The notes under the pieces: model-generated
What the model was told of the DNA's origin: nothing
The model's input: the letters and a program-made list of their open reading frames with translations, nothing else
The model's database searches: none
Translations under genes and position numbers: made by a program
Source: Planctomycetota bacterium
GTDB taxonomy: Bacteria > Planctomycetota > UBA1135 > GCA-002686595
DNA length: 64,000 bases
NCBI GenBank assembly: GCA_016714045.1
Contig: JADJNY010000005.1
Coordinates: 124,001-188,000, forward strand
Direction of reading: 5' to 3'
Shown: positions 45,753 through 55,259 of the stretch, piece after piece
How the letters are laid out: each line of letters begins with the position of its first letter
Position numbering within the stretch: the stretch's first letter is position 1

Positions 45753-46562
45753 ATGCGCACGCTCGTCTTGATGGCCAAGGCGCCCCGGCCGGGGAGCGCG
45801 AAGACGCGGCTCGCGGGCGGCGCGGTGGCGCGGAACTCGGAACGCGGGAGCGCAAGCTCGCCGAGCGCGGACTCGACGCGGGGTTCGGCCCTCCGCGCGG
45901 CGCACCCTGGGTCGCCCGACGTCGACCTCGCTGGCGCCGCGCGGATCGCCGAGGGCCTCTTCCGCGACGCGCTCGCGACCTGCGTTGCCGCCGCGGCCGC
46001 GAATGAGGCGGAGCTCGTGCTCGCGTTCACGCCGGCGTCCGAGCGCGCCTGGTTCGCGGAGGAGCTCGCGCGCGCCGAAGCCGCACGCGACGGCGCGGGC
46101 TCGCAGCGCGCCGTCGCGCTGCGACTCGTCGCGCAGGCCGACGGCGACCTCACGCCGCGCCTGCAAGCGGTGACGGCGGACGCGTTCGCGCGCGGCGCGC
46201 GCTCGGTCGTCGTCGTCGGCACGGACGCGCCGGAGCTCTCGACCGCGGACGTCGAGCGCGCGTTCGAGCTCCTCGCGACGCGCGACGTCGCGCTCGGGAG
46301 GAGCGCGGACGGCGGCTACTGGCTCGTCGGGCTCGCGCGCGACGAGCCGCGCGTCTTCGCCGGCATCCCGTGGAGCACCGAGCGCGTGCGCGCGGCGACG
46401 CTCGCGCGCGCGGCGGAGCTCGGGCTCGCGGTGGGGGAGCTCGACCTCCACGTCGACGTCGACGAGCCCGAGGACCTCGCGTGGCTCGCGCGCTGGCTCG
46501 CCGAGGAGCCCGTCACGCGCGCGGCGCACGTGCGCGCGGCGCTCGCCCAGCTCGGGCGGTGA
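45753..46562 (+). CDS. TIGR04282/DUF2064 family glycosyltransferase-like protein
   Basis: 269 aa. MRTLVLMAKAPRPGSAKTRL is the nucleotide-binding opening of this nucleotidyl/glycosyl-transferase-like family (seen near arsenosugar biosynthesis genes in cyanobacteria). VVVVGTDAPELSTADVERAFELL and ALGRSADGGYWLVGL follow, with the Asp of GTDAPEL at the metal site. A Ser/Ala/Gly-rich insertion of about 40 residues follows the N-terminal motif. Substrate unknown. No arsenic genes are nearby. Confidence 0.85.
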   Translation: MRTLVLMAKAPRPGSAKTRLAGGAVARNSERGSASSPSADSTRGSALRAAHPGSPDVDLAGAARIAEGLFRDALATCVAAAAANEAELVLAFTPASERAWFAEELARAEAARDGAGSQRAVALRLVAQADGDLTPRLQAVTADAFARGARSVVVVGTDAPELSTADVERAFELLATRDVALGRSADGGYWLVGLARDEPRVFAGIPWSTERVRAATLARAAELGLAVGELDLHVDVDEPEDLAWLARWLAEEPVTRAAHVRAALAQLGR

Positions 46563-46575
46563 CCGTCCGACGCGC

Positions 46576-47577
46576 TCACGCGCTCGCGCGCGGGTGCGCC
46601 TTCTCGTAGACAGCACGAAGGCGCTCGATCGAGACGTGCGTGTAGATCTGCGTCGTGACGAGGTGCGCGTGGCCGAGCAGCTCCTGCACCGAGCGCAGGT
46701 CGCAGCCCTTGTCGAGGAGATGCGTCGCGAACGAGTGGCGCAGCGTGTGCGGCGTGCAGCGGCGCGTGATGCCCGCCTTGAGCACGCAATGCGCGACGAT
46801 GCGGCCGAGGGAGCGCGTCGTGAGACGCCCCCCGCGCGGGTTCAGGAACACGGCCTCGGGCTCGGAGCCGCCCGCGCGAGGTTGCGCGCGCGCCTTCGTC
46901 CGCGGCCGCGCCGGGTCGTCGAGGTACGTCGCGAGCGCCTCGCGAGCGTAGCGGCCGAGCGCCACGAGCCGTTCCTTGCGGCCCTTGCCGCGCACGCGCG
47001 CGACGCCGCGCGCGAGGTCGAGGTCCGCGCGGTCGAGCCCGACCGTTTCCGCGGCACGCGTGCCGGCGGAGTAGACGAACTCGAGCAACGCGCGGTCGCG
47101 GCGGCCCGCGGGCGTCGCGACGTCGGGGGCCATCAACAGCGCCTCGACTTCCTCCGTCGACAGGGCACCGGGTAGCTTGCGCTCGCCACGGCGTTGCCGC
47201 AGGCCCGCGGCGGGGTGCGTCTCGAGCTCGCCCTTGCGCATCAGGTGCTTGAACCACGAGCGCGCGGCGGAGAGCTTGCGCTGGATCGAGCTGCGTGCGA
47301 GCTCGCGCCCATCGAGGTCCGCGAGGTACGCGCGCAGCATGCGCGGCGTGATCTCGGCGGGTTCGGTCACCTCGCGCCCGCCGAGGAAGCGCGCGAACTG
47401 CTCCAGGTCCTTGCCGTACGCGCGCAGCGTGTGCGGCGATGCGCCGCGCGCGGCGGCGAGCTCCTTCAAGAAGCCGTCGATCGAGCGCACGATCTTCGGA
47501 GGGAGCGGCGGGAGCTCGTCGTCGTCGCGCGCGTCGACGTCCGGCCGCTCGTCCGATGCGGTGCGTGTGCGCGCCAC
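46576..47577 (-). CDS. Tyrosine recombinase of the XerC/XerD type
   Basis: 333 aa. N-terminal SAM-like core-binding domain (about 28-120). The catalytic domain carries the full set: R174 (SAGTRAAE), K198 (GKGRKER), H277 and R280 (HTLRHSF), H303 (LGHAHL) and the nucleophile Y312 (IYTHVS). Resolves chromosome dimers at dif with its paralogue. No integrase-type neighbours, att repeats or cargo genes are seen, so a housekeeping role is likelier than phage integration. A 40-residue acidic N-terminal extension is unusual. XerC versus XerD cannot be told from sequence here. Confidence 0.92.
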   Translation of the reverse strand: MARTRTASDERPDVDARDDDELPPLPPKIVRSIDGFLKELAAARGASPHTLRAYGKDLEQFARFLGGREVTEPAEITPRMLRAYLADLDGRELARSSIQRKLSAARSWFKHLMRKGELETHPAAGLRQRRGERKLPGALSTEEVEALLMAPDVATPAGRRDRALLEFVYSAGTRAAETVGLDRADLDLARGVARVRGKGRKERLVALGRYAREALATYLDDPARPRTKARAQPRAGGSEPEAVFLNPRGGRLTTRSLGRIVAHCVLKAGITRRCTPHTLRHSFATHLLDKGCDLRSVQELLGHAHLVTTQIYTHVSIERLRAVYEKAHPRASA

Positions 47578-47581
47578 GGGC

Positions 47582-48460
47582 TCAGTGCTTCCAGTACGCG
47601 GTGCGCTCGATCGACTTGAGCGCGTACGTGACGCCGTTCGGGCCCTCGTAGCGCACCATCGCGCGCAGCATCGGGGCGGTCTCGTCAGTGGCGAACCAGT
47701 AGCGTTCGAGCACGACGCCCGCGTCGTCCTGGAGCTCGTACCCGTCGGCCTCGACTCGCCCGATCGGGAGCTCGAGCGTCGTGCGGCCCGTGCAACGCAC
47801 GCGGCGCGACACGAGGTCCCAGCTGACCTGGTGCGTGTCCTTCTGCGCGGGGACGAGCCCCAGCCGCTGCGGCTCGGCCGGCTCGTTCGCGGGCAGGTAT
47901 CGCAGCGCGAGCGGGAGCCCGTCCGCGAACGCGAACACGTCGGTGCGCTCGATCTCGCCCTCGCGACGCCCGGCGCCGGGGAAGTAGACGGAGTCCGCCC
48001 AGCGGAAGCAGCTCGACGCGGGCCAGCACTCCTTGAAGCTCGCGCCGCAGTCCTCCTGCGTCGAGACCGTGAGCTTGACCGGCTCGGCGTGCTCGACGCG
48101 ATGGTAGGTCATCGTCGAGAACCGGTAGTCGTACTGCTCCGTCGGGACGATCTCGCTCCAGTGGTGCTTGAAGACCTCGAGGCCCTTCGGGTCGTCGGTC
48201 TTGCACGTCGTCGCCGGATCGACGCGCTCCTTGTTCGTGTACGCGGTCGCGAGGTAGCGGCGCTCCTTGCCGTAGATCGTGCGCGTGGCCTCGTAGACGC
48301 ACTTCTCGGCCTGGCCGTCGTACCAGGCGGGATCGCGCGACCACGCCGGGCGCGTCCACAAGAGCAGGTGACCCGGATGATCGGGGAAGTCGAGCGTGAG
48401 CCTGCAACCCGCGAGCGCAGACGCGAGGAGACCGGCGAGGAGCCACCGCCTCACGCTCAC
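47582..48460 (-). CDS. Hypothetical lipoprotein
   Basis: 292 aa from a GTG that overlaps the stop codon of the upstream alpha-toroid gene (GTGA). Lipobox LAGC (Cys about 19) after VRRWLLAGLLASALAGC. The mature protein contains about six cysteines (EKCVYEA, TTCKTD, QEDCGASFKECWPASSCF, VRCTGR) and many beta strands, and ends SIERTAYWKH. No family recognised. Coupled to the alpha-toroid protein, so the two may act together at the envelope. Confidence 0.7.
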   Translation of the reverse strand: MSVRRWLLAGLLASALAGCRLTLDFPDHPGHLLLWTRPAWSRDPAWYDGQAEKCVYEATRTIYGKERRYLATAYTNKERVDPATTCKTDDPKGLEVFKHHWSEIVPTEQYDYRFSTMTYHRVEHAEPVKLTVSTQEDCGASFKECWPASSCFRWADSVYFPGAGRREGEIERTDVFAFADGLPLALRYLPANEPAEPQRLGLVPAQKDTHQVSWDLVSRRVRCTGRTTLELPIGRVEADGYELQDDAGVVLERYWFATDETAPMLRAMVRYEGPNGVTYALKSIERTAYWKH

Positions 48461-49863
48461 TTCACGTCCTTCTTCGCGCTCCCGTTCCACGTCGCCGGCC
48501 GCTTCGCCACCGGTTCGTGCAGCGCGAACAACGTCATCGCGGTGCCGAAGCTCTCGCTGCGCGGGAACACGCGGTCGTTCCAGCCGCCGCTCTCCTCGCG
48601 CACCTTCCACAGGAGCGCGTAGAGCTTCTCGCGGTACCCGGCGCGCTCCGTCTCGGGCAGGAACTCGATCCCCTGCGCGACGTAGCGGTGCGCGTAGAAG
48701 AAGTAGTAGGGCGCAATGTAGTAGGGCGGAATGTGCGTGCCGGTCTGCTTCCGGCGCTTCTCGAGCCACTCCCAATGCTCGAAGAACGCGTCGATCGACG
48801 ACCGCACACACGCGACCGAGCCCTTCCCCGCGAGGAACAGCGTCGTCTCGCACACCGTCATGCGCCCGATCGCGCCCGGCACGTCCTCGAAGCCCTTCCC
48901 GTTCTGCGCCGCCTTGTTCGTGCCGTACTGGAAGGCACCCGTCTCGAGCCGCGCGTCCTCGAGCGTCGCGAGCGCGCGCTCGACGACGTCCGCGTCGACC
49001 TTCTCGCCCTGGCGCGCCGCCTCGAACAGGATCTGCAGCGTCGGCGCGGTCATGAACGTCGACGAGGACGAGAGCGACACGGGCGCATCCTTCTTCGCGT
49101 TCTTCGGCCGCTTCGCGGTCGCGGCGCGTGAGCCGTTCGGGCGCGAGTAGTTCCACCCGCCGGTCTCGATCTCGGTCTCCAAGAGGAGCGCGACGAGCTT
49201 CGCGATCTCGACGTCGACCTTCTTCGCGAGCTCCTTCGGCACGAGCTTCTGCTCGCGCGCGAGGAGGAGGAACGAGAGCCCGTACGCGTGGCCCCAGCCG
49301 CGCACGTCGTAGCCCTGCTCGAACTCCTTCGTCATCAGCGGGTGTTCGAGGCCCTCCAGGACGAACTCGAGCCCGCGGCGCACGCTCGCGGCGCTGTCCG
49401 CGTCGAGCTTGCCGTCCTGCGCCGTGATCAGGGCGCTCGCGGCGATCGACGTCCCGCCGATGCGGTACCCGATCGGGATCTCGCCGCCGACGCGGTACAC
49501 GCCTTCGTACGGCCATTCGCGCGGCTCCGTGTCCTTGCCGTCCGCGCCGCCCGACTTCGGCGCGCGGCCGCGCTCGACGCCCGGGTCGTAGTTCTCCTGC
49601 TTCGCGACGAGCAGCGCGATCCCGCGCTTCATCGCCGTCGCGATCTCAGCCGCGTCGGGGGCGCGGAGCGTCGCCGCGGGCGCGGCCGTCGGCGTCGCGT
49701 CGGGGCCGTCCTTCGGCGTCGCGTCGGGCGCGGACCGCGGGCTGGCGCTCGGTGCCTGCAGCGCCGCGATCGCGTACGCCGGCCGCGCGAGCGCGCTCGG
49801 GCTGAGCGCCGCGGCGCACAGGAACGGAACGACGAGGTTCGAGAACGTGGATCGGCTCGGCAT
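48457..49863 (-). CDS. Secreted alpha/alpha-toroid protein (prenyltransferase/squalene-oxidase-repeat type)
   Basis: 468 aa with a signal peptide (NLVVPFLCAAALSPSALA) and a Pro/Ala/Thr-rich linker to about residue 72. The rest is repeated helix pairs ending in GG-W or G-W-N motifs (VRGWGHAYGLSFLLLA, TGGWNYSRPNG, SGGWNDRVFPRSE), typical of the terpene-cyclase/prenyltransferase toroid fold. The catalytic Asp cluster of cyclases (DxDD) is not seen. Such exported toroids are common and uncharacterised in planctomycetes. Overlaps the methyltransferase frame upstream by 218 bp. Confidence 0.75.
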   Translation of the reverse strand: MPSRSTFSNLVVPFLCAAALSPSALARPAYAIAALQAPSASPRSAPDATPKDGPDATPTAAPAATLRAPDAAEIATAMKRGIALLVAKQENYDPGVERGRAPKSGGADGKDTEPREWPYEGVYRVGGEIPIGYRIGGTSIAASALITAQDGKLDADSAASVRRGLEFVLEGLEHPLMTKEFEQGYDVRGWGHAYGLSFLLLAREQKLVPKELAKKVDVEIAKLVALLLETEIETGGWNYSRPNGSRAATAKRPKNAKKDAPVSLSSSSTFMTAPTLQILFEAARQGEKVDADVVERALATLEDARLETGAFQYGTNKAAQNGKGFEDVPGAIGRMTVCETTLFLAGKGSVACVRSSIDAFFEHWEWLEKRRKQTGTHIPPYYIAPYYFFYAHRYVAQGIEFLPETERAGYREKLYALLWKVREESGGWNDRVFPRSESFGTAMTLFALHEPVAKRPATWNGSAKKDVK

Positions 49864-50557
49864 CGGACTTCCTCGGGGCGGGCGGCGCGGTGCGCCGCGG
49901 ACGGACGACGATCGTGCGGGCCGGGGCGAAGCCGCGCAAGAGCCGTCCGAGCGCCGCGGGCTCGACCGCGTGCTCGCCGTCGGGCTCGCGCTCGAGCCCG
50001 GCCGCGTCGAGGAGCTCCGCGAGCACCGGCTCCGTCAAGCGGCGGCGGTGCAGCGGGTGGTGGAGCGCGTCGCGGCCGTCGGGCACGAGTCGCGCGAGGA
50101 GCTCCGCCGCCGTCTCGCGCTCGGGCCAGAGCCACTCGTGCACGACGATGCGGCCCTTGGGCGCGAGCACCGCCGGCAGGCTCGCGAAGAGCGCCACCGG
50201 GTCGTCGACGAACGCGAGCAGGTCCGCGATCCACACGAGGTCGAAGTCGCCGAGGCCCAGGTTCCAGCCGAGCGTGTCCAGGTCGCGCACCTCGGCGCGC
50301 AGCCCGAGCGCGCGCGCGAACTCGACGTGGTCCGCGACGCGGTCGATGCCGAGCGAGGCGGGCGAGAAGTGCAGGAGGTGCCGCGCGTGGCCGCAGCCGA
50401 CGTCGAGGACGCGCGCCGTGTCGAGGTCGAACGCGCGCGCGAGGCGCTCGAGCTCCTTCGGCGGACCGCTCTCGAAGTGGCGCTTCCACGCGAGCCAGCG
50501 CTCGGGCGGCGCGCCGGCGGGGAGCACGCGCGCGCGCATCTCGTCTTGGGTCAGCAC
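49646..50557 (-). CDS. Class I SAM-dependent methyltransferase, C-terminus overlapping the next gene
   Basis: 303 aa from a GTG. Rossmann-type methyltransferase with motif I RVLDVGCGHARHLL, an acidic residue ending strand 2 (LGIDR), DLDTLGW, DFDLVWIADLL and VLAPKGRIVVHEW. Substrate unknown. The last about 73 codons (49646-49863) run over the signal peptide of the downstream gene in another frame and read as Arg/Pro/Ala-rich filler, so the true C-terminus is probably near residue 230 (TIVVRPRRTA). Either the real stop was lost to an indel, or the overlap is genuine. Confidence 0.75.
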   Translation of the reverse strand: MLTQDEMRARVLPAGAPPERWLAWKRHFESGPPKELERLARAFDLDTARVLDVGCGHARHLLHFSPASLGIDRVADHVEFARALGLRAEVRDLDTLGWNLGLGDFDLVWIADLLAFVDDPVALFASLPAVLAPKGRIVVHEWLWPERETAAELLARLVPDGRDALHHPLHRRRLTEPVLAELLDAAGLEREPDGEHAVEPAALGRLLRGFAPARTIVVRPRRTAPPAPRKSDAEPIHVLEPRRSVPVRRGAQPERARAAGVRDRGAAGTERQPAVRARRDAEGRPRRDADGRARGDAPRPRRG

Positions 50558-50777
50558 GCCTTCAGGATCGCCGGTCGCGCACCTCCGCGCCAGGGGGAGC
50601 GCGCCTCCGCGTCGTCGAGGGGTCGAGTTCGGGACGCGCCGCGGCCGGGTGCGACGGTCGGCCGGTCGCGTGCGGTCCGCGCGGTGAGCGCGCGCCTCGG
50701 CCCCGGAAACGACGGCACGCGCGACCCGGGCGGGGGCCGCGCGTGCGCGGTGGAAGGCCTGCGTCCGCGGACGCGGG

Positions 50778-51221
50778 CTAGTTGCGCGCGGTCGGCTTCG
50801 CCGGAGCGTCTTTCTTCGCGGGCTTCAGCGCGGGGACGTCCCTCTGGAGCGCTGCGCACTGCTCGCGCCAGCCCTTCAGGAGCACCTCGCGCGACTCGGG
50901 GTTGATCCCGAACGTGAAGCCCTTCTTCTCCGCGTCGTCGAGCACCGCCTCCATCGCCTTCGCGTGCTGCGACTGCGCGTCGAGGTACTTGACGACCTGT
51001 TCGAGCGCGCCCTTCGTGTCGGCGAGCTCGGCGCCGAGTGCGTCGCACTTCAGCTTGAGGGCTTCGAGCTCCATCGCCGCGGCGTCCTTCTTCGCGTCCT
51101 TCGTGTCGCCGGCCTGAGGCGCGGCGAGCGCGGTCGAGCCCGCGGTCTCGGAGCGGTTCGCGAACGAAAGGGCGGCGACGGTCGCGCCGACGACGAGGAT
51201 CGAGAGAACGCTGGTCTTCAT
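50778..51221 (-). CDS. Small exported coiled-coil protein, function unknown
   Basis: 147 aa with a signal peptide (SVLSILVVGATVAALSFA). A Lys/Asp-rich linker follows, then a helix-rich coiled coil (about 48-115, LEALKLKCDALGAELADT) and a Lys/Pro-rich tail. A conserved-looking GFTFGINPESREVLLKGW segment. No family recognised. Confidence 0.65.
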   Translation of the reverse strand: MKTSVLSILVVGATVAALSFANRSETAGSTALAAPQAGDTKDAKKDAAAMELEALKLKCDALGAELADTKGALEQVVKYLDAQSQHAKAMEAVLDDAEKKGFTFGINPESREVLLKGWREQCAALQRDVPALKPAKKDAPAKPTARN

Positions 51222-51417
51222 GGGAGTTCCAGATCGGCCGGAGGGTGCGCGGGCCTGAAGAACGTTCCGCCCGCGCGCCCCGCGTACGGCCCGGATACGT
51301 TCGGGAGGGCCCGCCGTGAGCGCCGGGGGCCGGTCGGAGCCCGGATCTTCGGCCGCTCGACGGCGGACGCTCCCCGCGGGGACGGGGCGACGAACGCGGC
51401 GCTAGACTGCGCGCTGC

Positions 51418-52689
51418 ATGAGCACGAGCCCCGCGCGCGGCGGACGATCGCCCCTCCTCTTCATCTTCCTGACGGTCTTCATCGACCTCCTGGGCTTCGG
51501 CATCGTCCTGCCGCTCCTACCCATCTACTCGAAGGCGTACGGGGCGGAGGAGCTCGAGCTCGGTCTGCTCTTCTCGTGCTTCTCGGGGATGCAGTTCCTC
51601 TTCGCGCCGATGTGGGGCCGGCTCTCCGATCGCATCGGGCGCAAGCCGGTGCTCGTCGGCGGTCTGATCGGCACGAGCGCCTCGTACCTCTTGTTCGCGT
51701 ACGCGACGTCGATGCCGATGCTCTTCGTCGCGCGCCTGCTCGCGGGCTTCTTCGGCGCGAACATCTCGACCGCCGCGGCCTACATCGCCGACGTCACGAC
51801 GCCGGAGAACCGCGCGAAGGGGATGGGCCTGATCGGCGCGGCGTTCGGCCTCGGGTTCACGTTCGGGCCGTTCCTCGGCGGCGAGCTGACCGCGTACTCG
51901 CCGATGTACCCAGGCTTCCTCGCGGCCGGACTCTCGCTCGCCGCGGCGCTGTTCGGCTGGTGGAAGCTCGAGGAACCGCCGCGCGAGCTGCGCACGCACA
52001 GCCGCGTGTTCTCGCTCGAGCAAGTACGCCTCGCGCTCGGCGCGCCGCGGATCGGCACGCTCTTCGTGCTCTCCTTCCTGTCCGTGCTCGCGTTCTCGGC
52101 CTTCGAGGCGATGTTCGCGCGCTTCGGCCTCGCGCTGTTCCCGCAGCAGTTCGGCGTGCCCGAGTCGATCGAGCACGCGACGATGGATCAGATCCTCGCG
52201 GCGGCGCCGATCACGGGGCGCTACCTCGGCGCGATCGGGATCCTGTCGGCGATCATCCAGGGCGGCCTCATCCGCCGGCTCGTGCCGCGCTACGGCGAGA
52301 CCTCGCTTGCGCTCACGGGGCAGGCGGTGCTCGCGCTGTCCCTCCTCGTGCTCGGCCTCTCGCAGAGCTGGGGCGTCGTGCTGCTCGGCTGCGTGCTCAT
52401 GCCCTTCGGCTTCGGGCTGAACAACCCGGCGCTGTCGGGCCTGATCTCGCGCGCGACGCCGGTCGACCAGCAGGGCGCCTTTCTCGGCCTGAACCAGTCG
52501 ATCGCGAGCCTCGCGCGCATGAGCGGTCCACCGCTCGCGGGCATGGCGTTCCAGCGGTGGAACCCGCACGCGCCGTTCCTGCTCGGCGCGGGCGCGCTCG
52601 GGCTCTCCGTGTTCCTCGCGTACGGCTACCACCGCCGCTTCGGCGCGACGTTCCCGCGCACGGGCGCTGCGCCGGCGGCCGAGGCCTGA
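51418..52689 (+). CDS. MFS transporter (TetA/DHA1-like)
   Basis: 423 aa, about 12 membrane helices. The first helix has FIDLLGFGIVLPLLP, typical of the drug:H+ antiporter TetA group, and the loop between helices 2 and 3 carries the MFS signature GRLSDRIGRKPVL. The central loop is around residue 190-215. Substrate cannot be told. A resistance role should not be assumed. Followed by pabB after 13 bases on the same strand. Confidence 0.88.
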   Translation: MSTSPARGGRSPLLFIFLTVFIDLLGFGIVLPLLPIYSKAYGAEELELGLLFSCFSGMQFLFAPMWGRLSDRIGRKPVLVGGLIGTSASYLLFAYATSMPMLFVARLLAGFFGANISTAAAYIADVTTPENRAKGMGLIGAAFGLGFTFGPFLGGELTAYSPMYPGFLAAGLSLAAALFGWWKLEEPPRELRTHSRVFSLEQVRLALGAPRIGTLFVLSFLSVLAFSAFEAMFARFGLALFPQQFGVPESIEHATMDQILAAAPITGRYLGAIGILSAIIQGGLIRRLVPRYGETSLALTGQAVLALSLLVLGLSQSWGVVLLGCVLMPFGFGLNNPALSGLISRATPVDQQGAFLGLNQSIASLARMSGPPLAGMAFQRWNPHAPFLLGAGALGLSVFLAYGYHRRFGATFPRTGAAPAAEA

Positions 52690-52702
52690 CGCAGGGCGCC
52701 CG

Positions 52703-54168
52703 ATGGCCGCGCGCGCGAGTTTTCGTCCGCGGGTCGAGCCGCTCGGGCGCGTGCCCGACGCGGGCGAGCTCGTGCAGCGCCTCGCGGGCCATCGCGCGCG
52801 CTTCGCGCTCGACAGCGCGGGCGGCACGCCGCGGCGGTGGAGCGTCGTCGCGTTCGATCCGGTCGAGCTCGCCTCGTGCCTGGGGGCAGCGACGCCCGGT
52901 TCCGCGACGAGCAGCGCTCCGCCCGCGGACCTCGCCGCGCTGCGCGCGTACCACGCGGAGCTCGCGCGCAACGGCGGCGACGACGTGCCCGGTCCGTTCC
53001 ACGGCGGGTTGCTCACCGCCCTCGCGTACGACCTCGGCGTCGCGGGCGAGACGCGCGTCGTGCTGCCGCGCGACGCGTGGGGGACGCCGCTCGTCGTCGG
53101 CGGGCTCTACGTCGACTTCGTCGTGCGCGACGAAACGAGCGGCGAGGGCTGGCTCGTGCTCGGCGACGAACCGGGCGACGCGCGTCCGCCGGTCGCCGAG
53201 CGTCGCGCGCGCGTGCGGCGCGAACTCGCGGCGCCGCTCGCGCCTTCCTCCACGCCGCGCGCCCTCGGTCCGCTCGTGCGGCACACGCCGACCGCGGAGC
53301 ACGCGCGCCGCATCGAGTGCTTGCGCGAGCGGATCGCCGCGGGCGAGCTCTACCAGGCGAACCTCGCGCACCGCTTCACGCGCACGATCGAATGGGCGCC
53401 CGCCGCGCTCTACCGCCGCCTGCGCGCGGTCAACCCCGCGCCGTACATGGCCTTCGTCGAGTGGGACGAGACGAACGCGCGTGGCGCGCTCGAGGCTCGG
53501 GCCGCGGACGGCGCCGTGTGCGCGCGCCGCGGCGCGCTGCTCTCCGCGTCGCCCGAGCTCCTGCTCGAGTACGACCGCTCCGTCGCGCGCACGCGGCCGA
53601 TCAAGGGCACGGCGCGCCGCGCGGAGCGACGCCCGCGGAGGACGCCGCGCGCGCCGCGGAGCTCCTCGCGAGCGAGAAGGACCGCGCGGAGCTCGCGATG
53701 ATCGTCGACCTCGAGCGGAACGACCTCGGGCGCGTCGCGCGCGCGGGCGGCGTCCGCGTCGAGGCCTTCCCGCGCCTCGAGACGTTCGCGAGCGTGCACC
53801 ACCTCGTCGCGGACGTCGTCGCCGACGTCGCCCCCGGGCGCGACGCGTTCGACGTGCTCGCGGCACTCTTCCCCGGCGGCTCGATCACGGGCGCGCCGAA
53901 GCTCGCGAGCATGGCCGCGATCGCGGAGCTCGAGCGCGAGGGGCGCGGCTTCTTCACGGGCTCCGCGGGCTTCGTCGACACGCGCGGAGGGGCCGCGTTC
54001 AACATCCTGATCCGCACGCTCGTCCTGCGCGAGGACGCGCCCGGGCGCGCGACGGCCGCGTACCACGTCGGCGGGGGCATCACGTGGAGCTCGCGCGCCG
54101 CGGCCGAGGACGCGGAGACGCTCGCGAAGGGCGCGGCGCTCGCGCGCGCGCTCGACCCGGAGACCTGA
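52703..54168 (+). CDS. pabB: Aminodeoxychorismate synthase component I, interrupted by an apparent one-base deletion
   Basis: Chorismate-binding enzyme of folate synthesis (also resembles anthranilate synthase TrpE). The first frame reads to RPIKGTA, carrying LYQANLAHRF and AVNPAPYMAF, then leaves the family near 53610-53625. The next frame resumes with PAEDAARAAELLASEKDRAE, MIVDLERNDLGRV, FPGGSITGAPK and YHVGGGITW to the stop at 54168. One missing base between the PIKGT and PAEDA segments explains this. The catalytic PIKGT and GGSITGAPK motifs are both present. Restored length about 488 aa. The PabA partner is not in the window. Confidence 0.88.
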
Positions 54169-54449
54169 CCGCGGGCCGGAGCGGGCCGGAGCGGATCAGG
54201 CGGGCGGCGCGTTCCGCGCGGCGCGCTTCAAACGCGCGAGGGGTGCTGCGATCCCGCGCGGTTTCGCCCCTGTCGGCGGGAAGGAGCGCGCGGTCCGGGC
54301 ATCCAGGCACGTCCCTGGGCCAAGCCGTGCTTGCAGCGCCGCTCCGCGCTTGCGGTAATGGTTTCCGAGGGTGGCCCGTTCCCGAGCGCGCGCGCGTGTC
54401 CGCGCGCCGGAGACCGGATAGAAACGGGCACCCCATCCAGGTGACGACC
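54169..54449. other. Intergenic region before the HEAT-like gene
   Basis: 281 bases. A weak promoter-like pair (TTGCAG at 54331, GGTAAT at 54354) has correct spacing but a poor -10. No gene. Confidence 0.3.
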
Positions 54450-55259
54450 ATGCTCACGAACGGCCTCTACCTCCTCCTCTCGCTTCTCCCGCCCGCGTCC
54501 GCCGCCGCCGGGCCCAGCGCTCCCGTCGTGGCCATCGCAGCGCAGGAGCCCGCGCCGAACCCGAACCCGGACAAGCGGCCCGAGCTCGAGACGGTGCTCG
54601 GCAAGCTCGACGGGCACATCAAGAAGGAAGGCAAGGAGGACCAGGACGCGGTCGGTGTGATCGACACGCTGCTCCAGGAGTTCCCCAAGTCCGGTCCCAA
54701 GGACCGCGTCGCGATCGTGAAGCAGCTCTCGAAGTGCTTCGAGCAGCGCCGCATGGTCCCCGAGGGTCAGGCGCCGAACAACAAGCTCTTCCTCGCCGCC
54801 GCCGTCGCGCTCGGTCAGATGGGACCGGAGAGCGTCGAGGTCCTGACGACCTGGATCGGCGCGAAGAACCTCAAGAAGGACCTCGCCGTCCAGCACCGGC
54901 TGATCCTGTCGCTCGGCAAGACGAAGGAGAAGAAGGGGCTGAAGGTCCTGAAGGACATGCTCAACAACAAGGAGAACTCGCTGATCAGCGCCTCGGCCGA
55001 AGCGCTCGGTGAGTACGCCGGCGCGGACCTCGAAACGCGCAAGGACGTGTTCGAGGCGCTGCTCAAGACCGTGATGGAGGCGAAGGGCTTCAAGGACACG
55101 AACCCCGACAACACGATCGCGCGCGACAAGTACGACGTGATCGCGGCGCCGATCATCACGTCGCTCGGGAAGCTCTCGAAGCACGAGGAGCGCGATCCCG
55201 AGAAGTGGCAGAACTGGTGGAACAAGAACAAGAAGGCCGACTGGGACAAGGACAGTTGA
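54450..55259 (+). CDS. Exported HEAT-repeat-like protein
   Basis: 269 aa. Signal peptide (NGLYLLLSLLPPASAAA). A Pro/Asn-rich linker (about 30-45), then HEAT-like helix pairs (LAAAVALGQMGPESVEVL, LILSLGKTKEKKGLKVLKDML, ISASAEALGEYAGA, ITSLGKLSKHEE), ending in a Trp/Lys-rich tail (KWQNWWNKNKKADW). Ends in TTGA, overlapping the start of the next gene. First of three coupled envelope genes. Confidence 0.72.
   Translation: MLTNGLYLLLSLLPPASAAAGPSAPVVAIAAQEPAPNPNPDKRPELETVLGKLDGHIKKEGKEDQDAVGVIDTLLQEFPKSGPKDRVAIVKQLSKCFEQRRMVPEGQAPNNKLFLAAAVALGQMGPESVEVLTTWIGAKNLKKDLAVQHRLILSLGKTKEKKGLKVLKDMLNNKENSLISASAEALGEYAGADLETRKDVFEALLKTVMEAKGFKDTNPDNTIARDKYDVIAAPIITSLGKLSKHEERDPEKWQNWWNKNKKADWDKDS

Noticed and set aside
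46576..47577. Integrase of a mobile element
   Set aside because: No att repeats, tRNA disruption, cargo or phage genes nearby. XerC/D-type length and motifs fit a housekeeping recombinase.
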